Assembly: GCF_024347595.1 (NCBI RefSeq)
Contig: NZ_AP025507.1
Coordinates: 1,364,001-1,428,000 of the forward strand
Length of the DNA: 64,000 nucleotides
Direction: 5' to 3'
Source: Vibrio pomeroyi
GTDB taxonomy: Bacteria; Pseudomonadota; Gammaproteobacteria; Enterobacterales; Vibrionaceae
Below the pieces are notes generated by a model that was not told the origin of the DNA, made no database searches, and worked only from the letters and a program-made list of their open reading frames with translations. A program made the position numbers and the translations under genes. The stretch's first letter is position 1; every line of letters begins with the position of its first letter. Of this stretch, positions 36,376-46,329 are shown piece after piece.

Positions 36376-37284
36376 TTATTTCTTAAGTTTAGGGGCGACA
36401 AGAACTAAGCTTATCCCCAGTAAAATGACAGTCGAGGAGATAACAAATTGCATAGTGACTGGCTCAGATAACAGTAAGACACCACCTAGTGTTGCGATAA
36501 CCGGAACAGAGAGCTGTGCGATAGATGCAACAACTGTGTTTAGTTTCTTCACAACGTAATACCACAAGCTATAACCCACGCCAGAAGCTACGGCTCCCGA
36601 CAATACTGCGTAGATCAAACCTTGCTCGGTTATGGATATTTGTGCCGTGACGCTCGGAATGAAAGCTAGAAGACTTAACAACGCAAGAATGACTAACGAA
36701 CCAAAACCAAAATTGGCCGTAGTCGATTGAAGTGCGTTCTTAGATTTCTTGCCTGCCAGTGTGTAAACGCCCCACCCACTGCCAGCTAATACCATCAGAA
36801 CAATGGAGATTAGATCTGGTGAGCTTGTTGCGCCCGTCGGCATTAACAAATAAACAAGCCCCGCAGCAGACAACAAACAGCCACCCCATTCAATCGACGA
36901 CATTCTGTTGCCTGCGAATAGGTGTGCAGCAATCATGGTGAATTGAACCGCAACAAACAGTACCAAAGCTCCAAGCCCTGCACCTAATGTGAGGTAAGCA
37001 AACGAGAAGCCGAACATGTAAACCAGTAGCGCCAATATCGCAGTTAAATTGAGCTCAGAGCGAATCTTGGTATACATAGAAGTGCTGTTTTCAACCTTGT
37101 CTTGTTTGCGTTTAGCGTTTGAAGATAAGGTCAATAAAATCAACAGTGTGAGTGCACCCGATAAGATGCGTACGACTGAAAAACTCAAAGGATCAATCGT
37201 TTGATCCATTAAAGCCCAACGACACAATACTGAATTGGCAGCAAATGCCACCAGCGTAATGAATGTGATAATCACGGTTTGCAT
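36376..37284 (-). CDS. EamA-family (DMT) transporter
   Basis: The 302-residue protein has about ten membrane helices in two EamA repeats, starting with VIITFITLVAFAANSVLCRWAL. The second repeat includes VLMVLAGSGWGVYTLAGKKSK and GVGYSLWYYVVKKLN, where the latter is a familiar EamA pattern. Such carriers export or import amino acids, metabolites or sugars; the substrate is not predictable. It lies 30 bases downstream of an SgrR-type regulator on the same strand, so the two are probably cotranscribed. In E. coli SgrR acts beside the sugar exporter gene setA, so a sugar-related efflux role is a reasonable inference, not shown by sequence. Confidence 0.87.
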   Translation of the reverse strand: MQTVIITFITLVAFAANSVLCRWALMDQTIDPLSFSVVRILSGALTLLILLTLSSNAKRKQDKVENSTSMYTKIRSELNLTAILALLVYMFGFSFAYLTLGAGLGALVLFVAVQFTMIAAHLFAGNRMSSIEWGGCLLSAAGLVYLLMPTGATSSPDLISIVLMVLAGSGWGVYTLAGKKSKNALQSTTANFGFGSLVILALLSLLAFIPSVTAQISITEQGLIYAVLSGAVASGVGYSLWYYVVKKLNTVVASIAQLSVPVIATLGGVLLLSEPVTMQFVISSTVILLGISLVLVAPKLKK

Positions 37285-37314
37285 TGTGTTGTCCTAATCG
37301 AGTTATCCTTGGTT

Positions 37315-39009
37315 TCAATCAACTTCTGGTTTTACCCAAACTTGGCTAAAGTCGAACCATCCGAGTGCATTACACTTAGCGTTTTGCAGCGTACCGCATT
37401 GGTCTTTGTTTACGCCTAGCCAGCAGTGGAACATTGGAATCAATTGGTTGCTTTGTACAAGTTGTTTACCGAGTTGTCTTGCTGGAAATTGTTCAAACTC
37501 GCCGGAGCGCCAACGATCAATCATGTGACACCATTGATCAAAGTCTTCTGCTGGGCTCGATTCATCCAGAAAGCTGTAATCCATCAACCATCCGGCCAAT
37601 GCATCGTCTCGGTTGTTGGCAATCCCCATTGGGTTAATCCAAATATCGACATCATCAGCGTGTGGCGGGTCGGTTTCGTAACCGAATAGCTCAACATCGA
37701 CATTGTACTGCTTCAACACTGTAACAATCGCTTTTGCAAGGGTTGGGAACATCGGATGTTGGCATTGATACGCCAATTTGATACTTGGTTTAACACTTGC
37801 TGGTGGACAAACTGGCACCTTTAACTTGATGTCATACCAACCGGGTTTGATTCCGTAAGCATGGAGCACACCCAAGTCGATAACGGTCTCTTTAGGAATA
37901 TGCACAAACAAATCAGACGCATTTAACGCGTTCGATAGAAACTCAGCCCAAGCAGGATCTTGTGCGATACCCTTCTTTCTATTCAATAGTAAATATGTAC
38001 AGCCCGGATCAAGTTCTACTTCATCATCACTATCACCACGGTCTGCCATTATCGGCTTAGAAAGGCTTGGGTAAACCATCGACGAATAGGCTTCATCAAC
38101 CACCCAAACCTCCACACGATCGATCAGCGGCCTAAAACCAAAGTATCCATTGAAAGCGGTTAACACGAGCTGTTTTTCGTCATTCTTTTCAATGCGATAA
38201 GGGCCAGTACCAATTGGACGAATATCGTAATCTTCACCACGTAAAATCATCGGCAGAGTCACTTTTGCGACGGATTCAGTTAACGCGAGTGGAAAGTATT
38301 TATCTGGGCGCGTTAAAAAGACATCTACCACGCAATTTGCTGGTGAAGACACGTCTTTGATATGTGAGAACATATTGAGCGGTTCGAGTAAAAGCAGCGT
38401 ATCCACAACGTGGCTCGTTAACAACGGTTCACCATTATGGAAACAGACGCCCGGCCTTAGGAAAAATCGCCATTGGTGGTCGTTTATCTTTTGCCATGAA
38501 TGCGCGAGATCAGGTTGAAGCTGATCGTTCTCATCTAAGCGAGTTAACCCACTGAATACCTGACAAGCGATGTGTTGCTCTGAACGTCGCATCGATTTGG
38601 TTGGATTAAGCATGGACAGCGGACGGTAGTAAGGTAAACGAATAACCTGTTCACCCTCTTGATACTGCACGCCTAAGTAGTTTTGAATAACTTGAGTAAG
38701 TTTGGCGGCATTTTGGTCAAGTACTGACAGAGCTTGACCAATTTTACCTTCTTCTAAGTAGCGGCGTGCTAGGTTCTCACTAACATCGCAACGATTCTGT
38801 TTAAAGATAAGTTGAGATAACTTACCGCGCCCCGCTGCAGGTAACCACTCTACCCAGCCTTCTTCTTCGAGCTTATTCAGTACCATTCTGGCATTACGAC
38901 GTGTACAACAGAGCACATCTGTTATGTCATCAAGCTGAACATCAGAATCTTTGCCATCGAAGTATTCAAAAAGGGTTTCAAATTGAACGCGAAGTCTTGG
39001 GCTACTCAT
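37315..39009 (-). CDS. sgrR: SgrR-family transcriptional regulator
   Basis: The 564-residue protein has an N-terminal winged-helix (RLRVQFETLFEYFDGKDSDV, then CTRRNARMVLNKLEEEGWVEW and AAGRGKLSQL) and a solute-binding-protein-like C-terminal domain (RLPYYRPLSMLNP, SEQHIACQVFSGLTRL, WRFFLRPGVCFHNGEPL, IGTGPYRI). The closing NALGWFDFSQVW matches E. coli SgrR closely. SgrR senses sugar-phosphate stress and activates sgrS there. No sgrS-like RNA is evident upstream here. The start codon has a poor Shine-Dalgarno, but the alignment to E. coli fixes it. A DMT exporter gene follows by 30 bases. Confidence 0.9.
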   Translation of the reverse strand: MSSPRLRVQFETLFEYFDGKDSDVQLDDITDVLCCTRRNARMVLNKLEEEGWVEWLPAAGRGKLSQLIFKQNRCDVSENLARRYLEEGKIGQALSVLDQNAAKLTQVIQNYLGVQYQEGEQVIRLPYYRPLSMLNPTKSMRRSEQHIACQVFSGLTRLDENDQLQPDLAHSWQKINDHQWRFFLRPGVCFHNGEPLLTSHVVDTLLLLEPLNMFSHIKDVSSPANCVVDVFLTRPDKYFPLALTESVAKVTLPMILRGEDYDIRPIGTGPYRIEKNDEKQLVLTAFNGYFGFRPLIDRVEVWVVDEAYSSMVYPSLSKPIMADRGDSDDEVELDPGCTYLLLNRKKGIAQDPAWAEFLSNALNASDLFVHIPKETVIDLGVLHAYGIKPGWYDIKLKVPVCPPASVKPSIKLAYQCQHPMFPTLAKAIVTVLKQYNVDVELFGYETDPPHADDVDIWINPMGIANNRDDALAGWLMDYSFLDESSPAEDFDQWCHMIDRWRSGEFEQFPARQLGKQLVQSNQLIPMFHCWLGVNKDQCGTLQNAKCNALGWFDFSQVWVKPEVD

Positions 39010-39173
39010 AAAGAGGAAAACTTATTCAAAGGATATTGAATTCAGTTTCCCTATTTTATGAGTCAAAATCAATCGAACTTAATACTATTTTACGAAGGGA
39101 TTGCAAATGTGAACAGATTTAGTGCCTCTAACAGAGAGTTAAAAGCTGAAATAAACGCTGTGATAACCGCTAA

Positions 39174-39407
39174 TTACATCACATCACAGCCGATTTCATT
39201 GGCAATGTCACGAAGCTGTTGTTCGTTGTCTAATTTAATCGACCATTTGCACTCAGATCCATTTACAGAAATGACGTTTGCCCCTTTTCCGATCAGCTGA
39301 ACTGCATCAACTTGAGCTTGTAATGTGACTCTATGCTCTCCATCCAAACGAACAACCAATTCGTGCGCGGTTGCTATGACTTTTCCACTTTTAAACGTTA
39401 TGACCAT
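39174..39407 (-). CDS. Small protein of unknown function (probably DUF3389 family)
   Basis: The 77-residue protein has no signal peptide or membrane helix. It reads VITFKSGKVIATAHELVVRLDG, VDAVQLIGKGANVISVNGS, and a C-terminal helix with LRDIANEIG. It resembles, from memory, a Vibrio-restricted DUF3389 family whose function is unknown. Alternating hydrophobic strands suggest a small beta-rich fold. It lies about 90 bases downstream of the hotdog thioesterase gene on the same strand and may share its transcript. Confidence 0.75.
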   Translation of the reverse strand: MVITFKSGKVIATAHELVVRLDGEHRVTLQAQVDAVQLIGKGANVISVNGSECKWSIKLDNEQQLRDIANEIGCDVM

Positions 39408-39496
39408 GGATTTCTCTAACTAAAATAAACAGCGTGTAAATGAGGTTTTATAAGGTGTGGTTAGGATGATTACTGCACCTCACCTTGATTAATGAA

Positions 39497-39922
39497 CTAA
39501 CGTTTGTGTTTCTTCACTGCAATGGTCAAACGGCTTGTACAAATCAAGCGTTGACGTTCATCAGTAATGTTTATCTGCCATACTTGAGTAGATACGCCAA
39601 GGTGGATAGGCTCAGCGGTGCCGATAACGTTCCCTTCACGCATAGAACGAACGTGATTAGCGTTAATGTCTAGCCCTACGCAATAGTAACCATCGGGTAC
39701 GCAGAAGTTTGCAGCGAGTGAGCCAAGTGTTTCTGCTAAAACCACGGATGCACCGCCGTGAAGCATGCCCAGTGGCTGGTGCGTGAAATGACAAACTGGC
39801 ATGGTTGCCACCAAGGAATTATCGTTAACCTCGGTGTAAACAATGTTGAGGTGCTCAATTAAGGTATTTTTTGAGGTCGCGTTGAAGGTGTCTAGGTCAA
39901 CGGGCTTTTTCCAAATACTCAT
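39497..39922 (-). CDS. menI: Hotdog-fold acyl-CoA thioesterase, MenI/YdiI type
   Basis: The 141-residue hotdog protein has PLGMLHGGASVVLAETLGSLAA, the core helix in which the catalytic glutamate (AETLGS) is conserved, and GLDINANHVRSMREGNVIGTA, the strand pair typical of YdiI/MenI. In E. coli this enzyme cleaves 1,4-dihydroxy-2-naphthoyl-CoA in menaquinone synthesis and has side activity on other acyl-CoAs. The EntH paralogue is similar, and no men or ent gene is adjacent, so the symbol is a best family match. Confidence 0.83.
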   Translation of the reverse strand: MSIWKKPVDLDTFNATSKNTLIEHLNIVYTEVNDNSLVATMPVCHFTHQPLGMLHGGASVVLAETLGSLAANFCVPDGYYCVGLDINANHVRSMREGNVIGTAEPIHLGVSTQVWQINITDERQRLICTSRLTIAVKKHKR

Positions 39923-40061
39923 GTGGGGTCCTTAATTATTGATCTTGTTATCGCGTGCATAGCTTTTTCTATATTACTGGCTGTTAGTTATCTTACAGCC
40001 CTTAGTTATTACGCAAGTTGATGTTAACATGCATAAAAACCGAATACACAGAGGATATTGT

Positions 40062-40850
40062 ATGACGTCATGGACGAAGTTTGCCTCGCTTCTCACTCTT
40101 GCAGGCCTAACCGCGTGTAGCGCTTCCCCGACAGGAAGAAACCAACTGTTGCTTTTTTCAGACCAAGATATGTCTCAGCTTGGGGCACAGTCTTTCGAAC
40201 AAATGAAGAAAGAGCAACCCATCAGTAAAGATGCAAAAACCAACGCGTATGTTCAGTGCGTAGCGAACAGTATTACTCAACACATTCCTAAGCAAGGCTT
40301 TAGTGAATGGGAAGTGGTGGTTTTTGATAGCGACCAAGTGAATGCGTTCGCTCTGCCAGGCGGAAAAATTGGCGTCTACACGGGTCTACTCAATGTTGCG
40401 GTAAACCAAGACCAACTGGCAACGGTTATTGGACATGAGGTGGCACACGTTCTTGCTGACCACAGTAACGAACGCCTATCACAATCACAACTCGCCAATA
40501 CAGGTTTGTCGATCACCAGTGTTGCTCTTGGCTCATCAGAATACAAACAGTATCAAGGCATGACCATGGCCGCATTAGGCTTGGGTGTTCAATATGGTGT
40601 GATTCTGCCTTATGGTCGCACTCAAGAATCTGAAGCTGATATTGTTGGCCTAGAGTACATGGCGAAAGCTGGGTTTGATCCAAACCAGAGTATCGATTTA
40701 TGGAAGAACATGGCGAAAGCATCAGGCGGCAGTCAACCACCAGAATTACTCTCGACGCACCCTTCTCACAGTACCCGAATTAAAGATCTACAAACCAAGA
40801 TCACGACACTGCCTCAATCGAACGTTGTTAAACCAAATTGCAAAGTTTGA
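40062..40850 (+). CDS. M48-family metalloprotease lipoprotein (LoiP/YggG-like)
   Basis: The start is ATG 40062, seven bases after GAGG and directly before a lipoprotein signal (FASLLTLAGLTAC, lipobox Cys about residue 19). The 262-residue protein carries the zinc site HEVAH near residue 125 with the third ligand glutamate in QESEADIVGLEYMAKAG. AFALPGGKIGVYTGLL is the strand before the active helix. THPSHSTRIKDL near the end is also conserved in the family. LoiP-type proteases work at the inner face of the outer membrane in envelope quality control. Serine after the lipid cysteine agrees with outer-membrane sorting. Confidence 0.92.
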   Translation: MTSWTKFASLLTLAGLTACSASPTGRNQLLLFSDQDMSQLGAQSFEQMKKEQPISKDAKTNAYVQCVANSITQHIPKQGFSEWEVVVFDSDQVNAFALPGGKIGVYTGLLNVAVNQDQLATVIGHEVAHVLADHSNERLSQSQLANTGLSITSVALGSSEYKQYQGMTMAALGLGVQYGVILPYGRTQESEADIVGLEYMAKAGFDPNQSIDLWKNMAKASGGSQPPELLSTHPSHSTRIKDLQTKITTLPQSNVVKPNCKV

Positions 40851-40884
40851 TTTGACGAACGTACAAGTTAGAACCGCAGATATT

Positions 40885-40917
40885 AAAACGCCCTATCCAA
40901 ATGGTTAGGGCGTTTTT
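40885..40917. terminator. Terminator between the M48 and M50 protease genes
   Basis: AAAACGCCCTA at 40885-40895 pairs with TAGGGCGTTTT at 40906-40916 around a ten-base loop. T-runs on both strands suit convergent genes. Confidence 0.88.
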
Positions 40918-40979
40918 CGTTTTGTTTGTATTGGGTGACCCTGCGCTTTATGAACCAGTCACTCAGTTATAGATATGCG

Positions 40980-42062
40980 TTAAGTGCCTAGAATCTGTAA
41001 CGGTAGGCTCAGTAATTGGTCGCCGGTTGAAGCGAAGTACCAGATAACACCGATCAATCCCGTTACTAAGCCCACATACCAAAGGAAGGATACAATTTGG
41101 CCGTATCTGTTTAATGGCAATAAATGGCTATGGTGACGGCCTCTCCACTCGAACAGAATCTCGACACTACCCATGATCAATAAGAAACCAAACAGGGTTA
41201 AGTTCAATTGGTAACTCAACACGACACCTGCTACGGCTGCAGCGACACACAGTACAATGCCCAACACGCTATTCATCGAAAAACTGATACTTTTCAACAC
41301 GTGGCCACCATCGAGTGGCAAAATTGGCAGTAAATTGAATAGATTTAATAAGGCGTTAAACACGGCAAGACCAGCGAAGAACATCTCGCCAGTTGCCCAG
41401 TACAAGACCGTAAATACCAACGACAGTATCAGACCAAACAGTGGTCCCATGATCGAGATAACCACATCTTGCCAACGAGTATTAATCTTTTCGTCTGAAA
41501 GTGCTAATCCGCCAAGGAACGGGATCAAGTAGATCCCTTTTGTCTTCATCCCAAAGTACTTCATCGCTCTGATATGGCCGTACTCATGGAACATAAGACA
41601 AGCAATCAGGGCCAGTGCGAACTGAATAGAAAACAGCCATGAATATGCCGCTAAACTGGCAGAAGCAAGCACAACTTTAATCAACTTAGCACTCTTCAGC
41701 GCTTTCATTCCGAGTGACACCAAACCAATCAAACTAAAACGTTTTTCAGGCTTAGGTGCCACAACTGGTGTTTGCTGTTCGATATCTTTGGTGCTGCGAT
41801 TTCCTTCGGTAATAGTTTGCCCATTAACCGATGCTTTATACGTCATCTCAAAGGGTTGCCATTGAACCGAAGACTCAACGTGACACTGCAACGTTTCTTC
41901 ACCAGAACGAAGCGTAAATATGTGTGTTCTTACATCGTCGTCTTCTGAAGTCGCATCCAGTTGAGACACTAACGTGTTGTCCCAAAACAGTTGCTGCCAC
42001 CCTGCCATTGATCCTTCTAAACGAAGCGGTTTACCAAGAAACTCTATCGCGAGTAATTCCAA
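40980..42062 (-). CDS. Site-2-protease-family (M50) membrane metalloprotease
   Basis: The 360-residue protein begins with a soluble region of about 110 residues (EFLGKPLRLEGSMAGWQQLFWD, a beta-rich segment) and continues with about six membrane helices. The zinc site is FHEYGHIRAMKYFG near residue 158, and the second motif is NLLPILPLDGGHVLKS, in which Asp completes the metal site. Members cut proteins within the membrane; substrate and partner are unknown. It resembles peptidase M50 proteins with an N-terminal cytosolic domain common in vibrios. It is divergent from fadL. Confidence 0.87.
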   Translation of the reverse strand: MELLAIEFLGKPLRLEGSMAGWQQLFWDNTLVSQLDATSEDDDVRTHIFTLRSGEETLQCHVESSVQWQPFEMTYKASVNGQTITEGNRSTKDIEQQTPVVAPKPEKRFSLIGLVSLGMKALKSAKLIKVVLASASLAAYSWLFSIQFALALIACLMFHEYGHIRAMKYFGMKTKGIYLIPFLGGLALSDEKINTRWQDVVISIMGPLFGLILSLVFTVLYWATGEMFFAGLAVFNALLNLFNLLPILPLDGGHVLKSISFSMNSVLGIVLCVAAAVAGVVLSYQLNLTLFGFLLIMGSVEILFEWRGRHHSHLLPLNRYGQIVSFLWYVGLVTGLIGVIWYFASTGDQLLSLPLQILGT

Positions 42063-42420
42063 ACTAAAAATTCCAATTTAATGACTATCAAAATGAGTCG
42101 ATATTATGCCGATTTAGCGAATGGCGGTAAACAGAAACAAAGTTGTTACATATTGAGCTATTGAACACTATTTATACCGTAACGATGCATAAACACTCTG
42201 GTCACACCTCCAACCACAAATAAATCATTGATTATGTTTATATTATTGATGTTAAAGTGCCGCCCCTTTAAAACATAACCTCACAAAATAACAACTCTTT
42301 CTTTGACTTTATATAAAATATGAATTTAACATGCCATTTACATTAGAGCTTCAACACCAAAAATGCTCAGTGTGTTTTCAAACCATAATAACGAAATTCG
42401 ATGCCCTAGGAGGGTCAAGG
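42063..42420. other. Divergent promoter region of the M50 protease and fadL
   Basis: No gene-sized frame is seen once fadL is started at ATG 42421. The stretch is AT-rich near 42220-42330 and should carry both promoters. A partial FadR-like sequence lies at 42197-42211. Confidence 0.55.
42197..42211. promoter_or_regulatory. Possible FadR half-site upstream of fadL
   Basis: TCTGGTCACACC matches the left half and centre of the FadR operator (TCTGGTCCGACCAGA) at about ten of fifteen positions. FadR control of fadL is known in related bacteria. The right half is poor, so this is weak evidence. Confidence 0.3.
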
Positions 42421-43668
42421 ATGAAAACAATACAACGCTCTCTCGTTTCACTTTCAGTACTATTTGCATGTAACTCACTTGCGGCTGGCTTCCAAGTTGC
42501 TGAGCATTCTGCCTCAGGTCTTGGTCGAGCCTTTTCAGGTGAAGGTGCAGTAGCTGATAACGCGAGTGTACTAGCGAGAAACCCCGCCGCAATGACCCTA
42601 TTTGATACAGCACAGTTTTCAGGCGCGGTTTCTATCGTTGATCCCGAGGTTAACGTTTACGACGTTGATGCTAACGAGCATTCTAAAGATGTTGCTCCAT
42701 TGCAAGTAGTGCCAGCCGCATATTACATCAGCCCAATTAACGAAAAATGGGCTTGGGGTATCGGTATGTTCACCAATTATGGTGTTGCTACAGATTACCC
42801 TGATGACATCTCGGCTGGTGATATGGCTGGTGATACGTCGCTCTTGTCTGTCAATCTCAATCCAAACATTGCATATCGCGTGAATGAAGCATTTAGCGTT
42901 GGTGCAGGTCTAAACCTTGTGTATGCGGAAGCTGAACTTACTCGCCACAAAGGTGAGCTAGCAGGTTTGGTTGGTGGGAATCCGTCTGACAAACTTATCG
43001 GTATGACTGGCGAAACATTTAGCTATGGTTGGAACGTTGGGGCGATGTATGAGTTGAACGAAAATAACCGCTTTAGTATCGGTTATCGCTCTTCTGTTGA
43101 TCTTGATTTCGATGACGGAGAATTTACCAGCTACGACTCAGGTAGAGCAACATCTCCCAAGGTTGATGGTCGTCTTCAAATCGAGCTTCCTTCTATTCTG
43201 GAGCTTTCAGCCTTTCACCAACTTAACGAACAATGGTCAATTCACTACGGTTGGCAACAAACCGATTGGAGCACTTTCAAAGAGTTAAAAGCAACAAGTC
43301 CAGATTGTACTGACAACGGTGTAGCTGGTCAGTGCTTCTACAAACCGGAAAAATATGAAGACAACAATCGATATTCACTAGGCGCAACGTACCAACTAAA
43401 CAGTAAATGGACATTAAGAGCCGGTTACGCTTATGACGAACAAGCTGGTGAAGCAACTTTAAGTATTCCTGATAGTGATCGTATGTGGTACAGCGCTGGT
43501 TTCACTTATGTTTGGAGCGAAAATATGACTGTCGATGCCGGATTTGCACTTGTAGTAAGTGATGACGGTGAGTTCACTGAGACAAATGGCGCCCAGCAAG
43601 AGAGGACTTTCGAAGCAGAAGGCACCGCTTACCTTTCTTCAGTTCAGCTTAATTACACCTTTAACTAA
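42421..43668 (+). CDS. fadL: Long-chain fatty acid outer-membrane transporter
   Basis: The start is ATG 42421, with AGGAGG upstream and a signal peptide (SLVSLSVLFACNSLAA) directly after. The 415-residue protein has the FadL hatch (AGFQVAEHSASGLGRAFSGEGAV, then ARNPAAMTLF) and a 14-strand-type barrel ending in QLNYTFN. FadL channels long-chain fatty acids across the outer membrane. It is followed after 14 bases by a lysophospholipase lipoprotein gene, the same pairing as fadL-volA in V. cholerae, where the lipase frees fatty acids for uptake. Confidence 0.93.
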   Translation: MKTIQRSLVSLSVLFACNSLAAGFQVAEHSASGLGRAFSGEGAVADNASVLARNPAAMTLFDTAQFSGAVSIVDPEVNVYDVDANEHSKDVAPLQVVPAAYYISPINEKWAWGIGMFTNYGVATDYPDDISAGDMAGDTSLLSVNLNPNIAYRVNEAFSVGAGLNLVYAEAELTRHKGELAGLVGGNPSDKLIGMTGETFSYGWNVGAMYELNENNRFSIGYRSSVDLDFDDGEFTSYDSGRATSPKVDGRLQIELPSILELSAFHQLNEQWSIHYGWQQTDWSTFKELKATSPDCTDNGVAGQCFYKPEKYEDNNRYSLGATYQLNSKWTLRAGYAYDEQAGEATLSIPDSDRMWYSAGFTYVWSENMTVDAGFALVVSDDGEFTETNGAQQERTFEAEGTAYLSSVQLNYTFN

Positions 43669-43682
43669 ATCAGGATCGTATC

Positions 43683-46097
43683 ATGAAACGTAACTTTAAG
43701 ATCTCTCTACTATGTTCAGCGATCCTACTAGCAGGTTGTGGCGACAACACTGAAAGTTCGGGTACAAGTAACCAACAACTTGAAGCTTATCTAGAAACGT
43801 CTCTGGCAAGAGCGACAACTCAAAAAATGCTCTTGCAAGGCAGTAATGCATCAGTTCCTTTAAGCAATAACCTATTATTTGACTCTACAGATGGCACGCT
43901 AGCGATCCCAACAAGTGGAGACGATAGCATTTCTAACCCAAAAGCAGCACTCAACTATGCCGATGGCTTTTCGACCAGCATGCCCATTTACATCGAGTTT
44001 GAAGGCGATGGTTTTGGCGACACCCCTTCAGTTATTACTTCTGGAGTGACATTGTTGAAGCTTTCTAAAAAGTTAACAGACACATCCACAGCTGCGCAAG
44101 TACCAACACCTGTTGCTAGCTCTGAATACAGAGTTATCAAAGTTGGCTCAAACCTAGCAATAACGCCTAATACTCCCTTTGATGAGAAGTCTGAATATTT
44201 GCTTGTAATTACTGACGACGTTACTGATGTAAATGGTAACCCAGTAGGTACATCGCAAAGCTATGCGGCTCTCAAAACAGACACTAAGACTTATTCAACA
44301 GGTGACTTAGCTAGTGCGCAAACTTTAATTAAAGGTCAAGAAGCTATAGCTACGGCTGTTGGTGTCGATTCGGAAAAGATTGTTTATTCTGCTTGGTTTA
44401 CTACAACTTCCGTTGGTGATGTTCTAGCCTCTACAGCATCGTTGATTGGTGGAATGATAGATGCTGGAGCACCACTTTCCACTTACTGGAATGGTAGCGC
44501 AAACCCAAATAATGTTGATTTAACTAATGCTTATGATCTCAACCTAGATACGTCATCAACAGCACTATTTGACGCTGCAATCGCTGATGATGCCAACTTC
44601 AAAAAATATCTCGGAAATGACAGTGATTCGGAAACAGCTGCATTAATTGGTGGGATCCAAGGTATTTACGCCTTAAACTCCCCTGCTATTATCCGATCTG
44701 ATGTTAATGTAACCAAAGGTACCATTCAGCTTCCCTACTTCTTAGAAACTGATCCCACTAAGTTTTCAGTGACGCCATTTGCATCAGCATTGGACAGTTT
44801 AGCGGTTATCAAAAATGCACTAACTGATAGTTCTACAAGTTCTCACGTAGGTGCTCAGCTATTAGCATTAGGCTTAGACCCAGCAAACCTCAGTGCTGCA
44901 GACGTAACTACATTGATGGGAAAAACACTTACAAAGGATTCGAGTGGAACAGCCCTAGATAGTGAACGCATTGTCACTCAGTATTCGCCAATACCACAAA
45001 TTAAATCACTCGAGGCTGTTGATGTACTTTTATTCACACCAACAGTAGGGACTCCTTCAGGTGTAGTTATTTATCAGCACGGTATTACCACTGTAAAAGA
45101 GAATGCGTATGCATTTGCTGCTAATTTAACAGCCGAGGGTCTTGCAGTAATAGCAATTGATCACCCTATTCATGGCTCGCGATCACTTGCTGGCGGTGCT
45201 ATATCAACGAACGATAATGCTCTGTACTACTTGAATCTAAGTGCTTTGCCTGTTGCCCGTGACAATATCCGTCAAAGTGCGCTTGATGTAATAGGTCTTC
45301 GTATGGCTCTTGAAAAAGTGGGGAATGATTTTTCCGGCACACCATTGGCAGGAGTTGATGTAAAAGACACAACCGTTAAGTTTATGGGCCACTCACTGGG
45401 CGGTATTACTGGATTTACTTCAGTAGCTACGTCAGAAATTGCTGGCACACATAAATTTAGCTCGGCGGTATATGCTAATTCAGGTGGTCACATAGCTGAA
45501 TTATTGTTTGCTTCTGAAACGTTTGGCCCGGAAATTAAACATAATTTAGCTAAGCAGCTGAATACGGCTTACAAGGATTCAGTCGCTACAGCTTGCGCGA
45601 CCAACAACATTGAAGATGGTGACTGTTACACCGCTTTTGCTAAGGGAAATCCAACTAACGCTGCAGCAATTGAAACTGAGTTAGTTGCATTTAAAGTCGC
45701 CGCTCAAACCCTTATTGATACTGTCGATCCACATTCACTGTCCAATACTGAAGATTTGTCATCATTTAGCTCTAATTATCCAACGTTGTTGATCCAGTCG
45801 CAAAATGACAAAACAGTTCCTAATACCGGAATTGCCACGTCTTTTACGGCTTCATTTGTTGGTTCTGAAGGGTTAGGTACAACGTTAGGATTGAGCAACT
45901 CTACAAAAGCGAGTCCTACAATTGGTAACCGTTTGTTCATTCAGTATAACGAAACAGCTAAGCACTCTACGATTATTGGCCCACAAGCCGATCTATCTGA
46001 TAAAGACCACACATTATCAATGCGATCACAAGCAGCTGACTTCTTAGATACTGATAGCGTAACCAACGCAGTGACTGACACATCTTTACTTGAATAA
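43683..46097 (+). CDS. volA: Outer-membrane lysophospholipase VolA-like lipoprotein
   Basis: The 804-residue lipoprotein has lipobox LLAGC at about residue 19, followed by Gly-Asp. The Vibrio lipase N-domain has NLLFDSTDGTLAIPT, ALNYADGFSTSMPIYIEFEG and DEKSEYLLVITDDVTDVNG. The alpha/beta hydrolase part contains GVVIYQHGITTVKENAYAF, AIDHPIHGSRSL, and the nucleophile elbow GHSLGG near residue 570. V. cholerae VolA sits on the cell surface and cuts lysophosphatidylcholine. Sorting after a +2 Gly and +3 Asp should be verified. It is the second gene of the fadL operon and ends in a strong terminator. Confidence 0.9.
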   Translation: MKRNFKISLLCSAILLAGCGDNTESSGTSNQQLEAYLETSLARATTQKMLLQGSNASVPLSNNLLFDSTDGTLAIPTSGDDSISNPKAALNYADGFSTSMPIYIEFEGDGFGDTPSVITSGVTLLKLSKKLTDTSTAAQVPTPVASSEYRVIKVGSNLAITPNTPFDEKSEYLLVITDDVTDVNGNPVGTSQSYAALKTDTKTYSTGDLASAQTLIKGQEAIATAVGVDSEKIVYSAWFTTTSVGDVLASTASLIGGMIDAGAPLSTYWNGSANPNNVDLTNAYDLNLDTSSTALFDAAIADDANFKKYLGNDSDSETAALIGGIQGIYALNSPAIIRSDVNVTKGTIQLPYFLETDPTKFSVTPFASALDSLAVIKNALTDSSTSSHVGAQLLALGLDPANLSAADVTTLMGKTLTKDSSGTALDSERIVTQYSPIPQIKSLEAVDVLLFTPTVGTPSGVVIYQHGITTVKENAYAFAANLTAEGLAVIAIDHPIHGSRSLAGGAISTNDNALYYLNLSALPVARDNIRQSALDVIGLRMALEKVGNDFSGTPLAGVDVKDTTVKFMGHSLGGITGFTSVATSEIAGTHKFSSAVYANSGGHIAELLFASETFGPEIKHNLAKQLNTAYKDSVATACATNNIEDGDCYTAFAKGNPTNAAAIETELVAFKVAAQTLIDTVDPHSLSNTEDLSSFSSNYPTLLIQSQNDKTVPNTGIATSFTASFVGSEGLGTTLGLSNSTKASPTIGNRLFIQYNETAKHSTIIGPQADLSDKDHTLSMRSQAADFLDTDSVTNAVTDTSLLE

Positions 46098-46126
46098 TCA
46101 ACTTGCCGCTTACCAAGGACTATACC

Positions 46127-46155
46127 AAATGCCAGCCTAACCGCTGGCATTTTCA
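46127..46155. terminator. Intrinsic terminator after volA
   Basis: AAATGCCAGC at 46127-46136 pairs with GCTGGCATTT at 46143-46152 around CTAACC, followed by TCATTTC. Confidence 0.85.
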
Positions 46156-46329
46156 TTTCTATGACTGCCCAACCTTCCCTAGTTAACCGTTTGCATAAAA
46201 CTTTAAAACACAAATGGTTGATCTCAGCTAAAATTAATCAAGACAGAATACCGTACGGCCTCTTTCTTTATTGTAAATAAAGTGGATAATAGCCCCGTAA
46301 ATTTAATACCTAATAAATGTGAGTCCATT

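Noticed and set aside
39010..39173. SgrS-like small RNA beside sgrR
   Set aside because: No ptsG-pairing-like sequence or clear terminator hairpin is visible in this 164-base stretch.
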